Shown here: one piece after another, positions 63,010-64,000 of the stretch | How the letters are laid out: each line of letters begins with the position of its first letter | How positions within the stretch are numbered: the stretch's first letter is position 1 | Assembly (NCBI RefSeq): GCF_001027745.1 | Contig: NZ_LECU01000005.1 | Coordinates: 248,001-312,000, forward strand | DNA length: 64,000 nt | Reading direction: 5' to 3' | Source of the DNA: Pedobacter sp. BMA | Lineage (GTDB): Bacteria; Bacteroidota; Bacteroidia; Sphingobacteriales; Sphingobacteriaceae | Program-made: the position numbers and the translations under genes | The notes under the pieces: model-generated | The model's database searches: none | Told to the model about the DNA's origin: nothing | Seen by the model: the letters and a program-made list of their open reading frames with translations, nothing else

Positions 63010-64000
63010 TTACTTCGCCAGTTCCACAAATTTATCATAGTCGATGTCTTTTGGCTCTAAAGTCACGATTGATTTGATGTACTCAAAAGTTTTCAAAGCT
63101 TTCACCTCTTCGAATGTACGGTTAGCATTCTCTTTTTCCTGTAAAAACTGTACAGCGTATTGAGCCAACTGATCTTCAGGAAGCGGACTAGGGCTATACA
63201 TTCTGAACTGTGCATCTAACTTTGCTTTAGCAGCCTGAACCACATCTTCATACTTGATTTCGATGCTATTGTCTTTGATAATTTTATTTTCAATCAAAGT
63301 CCATCTTAGATTTTTAGCAAAATCATCGTAACCTTCAGCTAATTCCTCATCAGTGAGTTTTTCATTAGTTGCTTTTAACCAGCGACGTAAAAACTCATCA
63401 GGTAATTCTAAAGTATGTTTCTTTAAAAGTTCTTCATAAATATCATTAGATAATTTACGTTCAGCATCCTGTTTAAACATGCCTTCAACTTCTTCCTGGA
63501 TTTTGGCTCTGAAACCAGCTTCGTCAGTTACAGTACCTTCTCCAAATAATTTGTCAAAAAACTCCTGATTTAAATCAGATTCCTCTAAACGGTTAACGTT
63601 TTTAACGGTCAACTGGAATTCAGACTTCAAATCGGCAGCGTCTTCTTCAGAAATATTAAGTGCTTTAGCGATAGCTGGAGCATCTTCAAAAGCTTTCTGA
63701 ACATCGATTGTAACTACATCATCCTTTTTTAAACCAACTAAAGATTTAAGAACTTTTTTGTCTTTGATCAAGTCTAAACGAATGGTAGCTGTGTTCGAAA
63801 TTCCGCCTTCGAAAACTGTTCCGTCAGCAGCTAACTGTACCAGTTCAGCGTATAAAACATCACCTTCAGCCGCAACTTCAGGATTTGTCATTTTGCCATA
63901 ACTACGGCGAATATTCTTAATACGCTCTTCTAAAGTTTTTTCATCAGCTTTAACAACGTATTCAGTAAATTTATCTTTAGATGAAACGTTAACATCAAAA
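63010..64000 (-). CDS. tig: Trigger factor, N-terminus cut by window edge
   Basis: About 330 residues are visible; the frame is open to the right edge (visible part begins FDVNVSSKDKFTEYVVKA), so the ATG at 63891 is internal. The ribosome-binding region includes IKNIRRSYGKMTNPEV, followed by a PPIase-like region and a long helical C-terminal chaperone part (DIYEELLKKHTLELPDEFLR, LRWTLIENKIIKD). It binds nascent chains at the ribosome. Located upstream of clpP-clpX as usual. Confidence 0.93.
   Translation of the reverse strand, partial: FDVNVSSKDKFTEYVVKADEKTLEERIKNIRRSYGKMTNPEVAAEGDVLYAELVQLAADGTVFEGGISNTATIRLDLIKDKKVLKSLVGLKKDDVVTIDVQKAFEDAPAIAKALNISEEDAADLKSEFQLTVKNVNRLEESDLNQEFFDKLFGEGTVTDEAGFRAKIQEEVEGMFKQDAERKLSNDIYEELLKKHTLELPDEFLRRWLKATNEKLTDEELAEGYDDFAKNLRWTLIENKIIKDNSIEIKYEDVVQAAKAKLDAQFRMYSPSPLPEDQLAQYAVQFLQEKENANRTFEEVKALKTFEYIKSIVTLEPKDIDYDKFVELAK

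Noticed and set aside
63891-63893. ATG at 63891 as start of trigger factor
   Set aside because: The frame continues to the right edge with trigger-factor-like sequence, so this Met is internal.

Overview
The window reads as chromosomal DNA of a Bacteroidota bacterium of the Sphingobacteriaceae, most like Pedobacter. The support is low-to-moderate GC, sigma-ABfr-type promoters (TTG about 19 bp before TAnnTTTG), a short 286-residue primary sigma factor, a Rho with a long disordered insertion, and many families typical of the phylum (DUF4290, DUF2851, DUF4254, DUF4173, PspC, LolA next to FtsK). The genus is inference. I see no insertion sequence, prophage, CRISPR array, rRNA or integrase.

Layout. 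1-14 kb: end of an RND efflux adaptor; an outer-membrane protein plus two VirJ/AcvB-like hydrolases facing an MprF lysyl-phosphatidylglycerol synthase/flippase; type II NADH dehydrogenase; an ABC exporter; a GH20 hexosaminidase; an HxlR regulator divergent from a flavodoxin-like NAD(P)H oxidoreductase; and a structured RNA gene without an obvious family at about 13.41-13.50 kb. 13.5-23 kb is the accessory part: a tandem pair of unknown small proteins, a RibD-type reductase, a haloperoxidase-like hydrolase, a double-glycine (bacteriocin-like) peptide, three gene remnants, and an HxlR-controlled set of an Old Yellow Enzyme, two SDRs and an MDR reductase.

23-46 kb is housekeeping: tRNA-Leu(GAG), ftsK-lolA, pyrF, rho-pssA, folK, sppA, a PolX/PHP protein with a changed polymerase site, a GT9 glycosyltransferase, a SixA-type phosphatase, DUF4290 and murA (with Asp in place of the fosfomycin-target Cys). 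46-64 kb: a cystathionine beta-synthase-like enzyme, dprA, an S41 protease, an odd degenerate HAD/pre-ATP-grasp pair, a LolD-like ATPase, a membrane protein/winged-helix/DUF4173 module with a duplicated promoter-operator, sucC, an Xre/DUF2975-like module, the primary sigma factor, AMP nucleosidase, and clpX-clpP-tig, where trigger factor runs off the right end.

The points most worth following are the three-hairpin RNA at 13410-13500, the VirJ/VirJ/MprF cluster as a possible make-and-remove cycle for aminoacyl-phosphatidylglycerol, the 25-bp duplicated operator at 51937 and 52917, the flanking HxlR sites at 21518-21559, the orphan double-glycine peptide, and several enzymes with altered catalytic residues.
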